Shown here: piece after piece, positions 6,789 to 8,118 of the stretch | How positions within the stretch are numbered: position 1 is the stretch's first letter | How the letters are laid out: each line of letters begins with the position of its first letter | Assembly (NCBI GenBank): GCA_030597505.1 | Contig: JAUVRS010000102.1 | Location: 1 to 8,118, forward strand | Origin: Desulfobacteraceae bacterium | GTDB lineage: Bacteria > Desulfobacterota > DSM-4660 > Desulfatiglandales > Desulfatiglandaceae | DNA: 8,118 bases | Direction: 5' to 3' | Notes under the pieces: model-generated | The model's database searches: none | What the model was told of the DNA's origin: nothing | What the model saw: the letters and a program-made list of their open reading frames with translations, nothing else | Made by a program: the position numbers and the translations under genes

Positions 6789-7043
6789 TTAGTCTTTTAT
6801 CTCATTTTCATACTTGTCAGCACATTCTCTGCTGCAAAAAAAATATTCTTTTCCGGCGACTCTCCGTTTTTTGGAATCCCTCCGGGGGATATATGTCTTG
6901 CAGTATGGGTCCTGGACCATCTCATCAATAACGCCGTCGGGTCTCTTTTGCTTTATACTCCTCTGGGAGCCCAGTGCACCCTTTAGCAAACGGTAGACAA
7001 AATAGATCAGGGCGCCAAAAATGAGTAATCTAAAAAGTCCCAA
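6789..7043 (-). CDS. Small membrane-anchored cysteine protein, PP0621/TRASH-like
   Basis: Protein of 84 aa with one N-terminal hydrophobic helix (about 4-21, LLIFGALIYFVYRLL), a basic linker and a small C-terminal cysteine module. The module has C48 in VQDPYCKTY, then C70 and C74 in FFCSRECADKY. This resembles PP0621/YHS/TRASH-type metal-binding knuckles, usually drawn with a DPxC...YFCSxxC pattern; the metal and the function are not known. The TTG start is well supported: GGAGGG lies 8 nt upstream inside the end of folK, and the TTG comes 1 nt after the folK stop, so the genes are likely translationally coupled. The next ATG is at codon 42 and would remove the membrane helix. Confidence is high that it is a gene and moderate on the family. 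Confidence 0.8.
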   Translation of the reverse strand: MGLFRLLIFGALIYFVYRLLKGALGSQRSIKQKRPDGVIDEMVQDPYCKTYIPRRDSKKRRVAGKEYFFCSRECADKYENEIKD

Positions 7044-7044
7044 A

Positions 7045-7542
7045 CTATTTTCCCTCCAGCTCTGTTACGGTCTGGCCATCATCGGAAAAATTTTCCAGCA
7101 ACCAGGACATGGTCTTCCCCAAAACGGGATGGATCGAGTCAGGGGCCAGTTGAACCATTGGAACAAGCACAAATCTCCTCAGATGCATAAATGGATGTGG
7201 GATTGTCAGGTCTTCATGGTTGATTACGGTCTGCCCGAAGAGAAGGATGTCCAGATCGATAGTCCGGGGATCCCATTTGTCCTTCCTCACCCTGCCCATC
7301 CTTTTCTCAATCCCCAGAAGCCAGTTGAGGAGGTCATGCGCGGGCAGTACTGTCCTCAAAGAAATGACACCATTCACATACCAGTCCTGACCCTCAACTC
7401 CCACAGGCGTTGTTCGATAAAAACCGGATTTGGCCCCCAGATCACATCCCGGTATCTCACGGATCAGCTCAATGGCCTCCAGGCAATTCTTGAGTTTGTC
7501 CCCGAGATTTGAACCGAGTCCAATAAAGGCCGTGTTTGCCAT
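7045..7542 (-). CDS. folK: 2-amino-4-hydroxy-6-hydroxymethyldihydropteridine pyrophosphokinase
   Basis: Cytosolic folate enzyme, 165 aa, that transfers pyrophosphate from ATP to 6-hydroxymethyl-7,8-dihydropterin before the dihydropteroate synthase step. Visible HPPK motifs are IGLGSNLGDK (7-16), the pterin-binding region FYRTTPVGVEGQDWYVN (41-57), and DPRTIDLDILLFG (91-103), where D96 and D98 should bind the magnesium ions. HPFMHLRRFVLVP (116-128) closes the set. The frame stays open far upstream into dapL, but homology begins at MANTAFIGLGSN, so I start at the ATG at 7542. No Shine-Dalgarno is visible; the 20-nt gap after the dapL stop contains a run of seven C. Reinitiation after dapL translation is the likely route. 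Confidence 0.95.
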   Translation of the reverse strand: MANTAFIGLGSNLGDKLKNCLEAIELIREIPGCDLGAKSGFYRTTPVGVEGQDWYVNGVISLRTVLPAHDLLNWLLGIEKRMGRVRKDKWDPRTIDLDILLFGQTVINHEDLTIPHPFMHLRRFVLVPMVQLAPDSIHPVLGKTMSWLLENFSDDGQTVTELEGK

Positions 7543-7562
7543 TTGTGGGGGGGCTTTGTGTG

Positions 7563-8118
7563 CTAGAGTTTTATGGCCTTTAATCTTTCTGCTGCCTCTG
7601 AAAGTCTTTCTCTTTTTTGGGTGAGGGCGATTCGGAAGTATCCTTCTCCAGGGTCCCCGAAGCCGTTTCCCGGGGTGACCACCAGGCCCGCCTCCTCCAG
7701 CAGGCGGCCGGCAAACCGGGCGGAGGTACACCCATCCGGGGTTCCAACCCATAGATAAAAGGTCGCCTTGGGGGGGTCCAATTGAAATCCCGCATCCCTC
7801 AGCCCCTGAACCATGAGATCCCTTCGTCCGGTATAAACCCGGATCATATCCTGCACACAGGACTGGTCTCCCTGGATGGCTTCAATCCCTGCCATTTGAA
7901 CGGCCTGGAAGACACCCGAATCAATGTTGCTTTTTATGGCCCCAAGTCCATCGATGCCTTCATGATTGCCAACGGCAAAACCGATTCTCCAACCTGTCAT
8001 GTTATATGTTTTTGAAAGGGAGTGAAACTCAAGACCCACCTCTTTTGCCCCATCCACCTCCAGAAAACTCGGTGAATGATACCCGTCAAAGGCCATTTCG
8101 GTGTAGGCAGCGTCATGG
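7563..8118 (-). CDS. dapL: LL-diaminopimelate aminotransferase, 3' part (5' end outside window)
   Basis: C-terminal 184 residues of a PLP-dependent class I/II aminotransferase. The frame is open to the window edge, entering as HDAAYTEMAFDGY, so the start lies outside. The PLP lysine is in HSLSKTYNMTGWRIGFAVGN (K36 of the visible part). FYLWVGTP, VVTPGNGFG and GEGYFRIALT are strongly reminiscent of DapL enzymes, which convert tetrahydrodipicolinate directly to LL-diaminopimelate for lysine and peptidoglycan synthesis and so bypass the succinylase branch. Related aspartate or alanine aminotransferases share the general fold, so the substrate assignment is very likely but not proven. The gene heads the visible run and ends 20 nt before folK. 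Confidence 0.88.
   Translation of the reverse strand, partial: HDAAYTEMAFDGYHSPSFLEVDGAKEVGLEFHSLSKTYNMTGWRIGFAVGNHEGIDGLGAIKSNIDSGVFQAVQMAGIEAIQGDQSCVQDMIRVYTGRRDLMVQGLRDAGFQLDPPKATFYLWVGTPDGCTSARFAGRLLEEAGLVVTPGNGFGDPGEGYFRIALTQKRERLSEAAERLKAIKL

Noticed and set aside
7045..7752. Longer 235-codon version of folK
   Set aside because: The extra N terminus is Pro/Gly/Arg-rich, overlaps dapL out of frame and has no counterpart in HPPK enzymes, which begin close to MANTAFIGLGSN.

Overview
The window reads as a bacterial chromosome segment, most likely from a Desulfobacterota (former Deltaproteobacteria) organism. This is an inference: it rests on the LL-diaminopimelate aminotransferase gene, the folK-to-pgsA gene run and the style of the intergenic repeats at the left end, not on a marker gene. 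Every gene and both tRNAs are on the minus strand, so the window is best read from right to left.

Right part (4857-8118): a compact run of six housekeeping genes. In transcription order they are dapL (3' part only, cut by the window edge), folK, a small membrane-anchored cysteine protein of the PP0621/TRASH type, a TalC/FSA-size transaldolase, a DUF4124 plus SLT lytic transglycosylase with a signal peptide, and pgsA. Gaps are 20, 1, 67, -1 and about 66 nt, so the genes probably share a transcript. Functions cover lysine/peptidoglycan precursor synthesis, folate, pentose phosphates, the cell wall and phospholipid synthesis. No single pathway unites them.

Middle (4568-4833): a self-contained tRNA transcription unit. 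It has a consensus-like sigma70 promoter (TTGACA, 19 nt, TATAAT), then tRNA-Gly(GCC), tRNA-Cys(GCA) and a strong intrinsic terminator. The order pgsA, tRNA-Gly(GCC), tRNA-Cys(GCA) matches the E. coli order pgsA-glyW-cysT as I remember it. The tRNA-Leu (leuZ) that follows in E. coli is absent here.

Left part (198-4421): one very large gene (about 1407 aa) fills the place after the tRNAs. It encodes a RelE/ParE-like N-terminal fold, a complete UvrD-type superfamily 1 helicase core and about 650 residues of alpha-solenoid. Much of the solenoid is built from 13-residue units in unbroken register. It is the only accessory-looking gene in the window and the best candidate for an undescribed system; a defence or nucleic-acid surveillance role is speculation. 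Beyond its stop codon (1-197) there is no gene, only short degenerate repeats.
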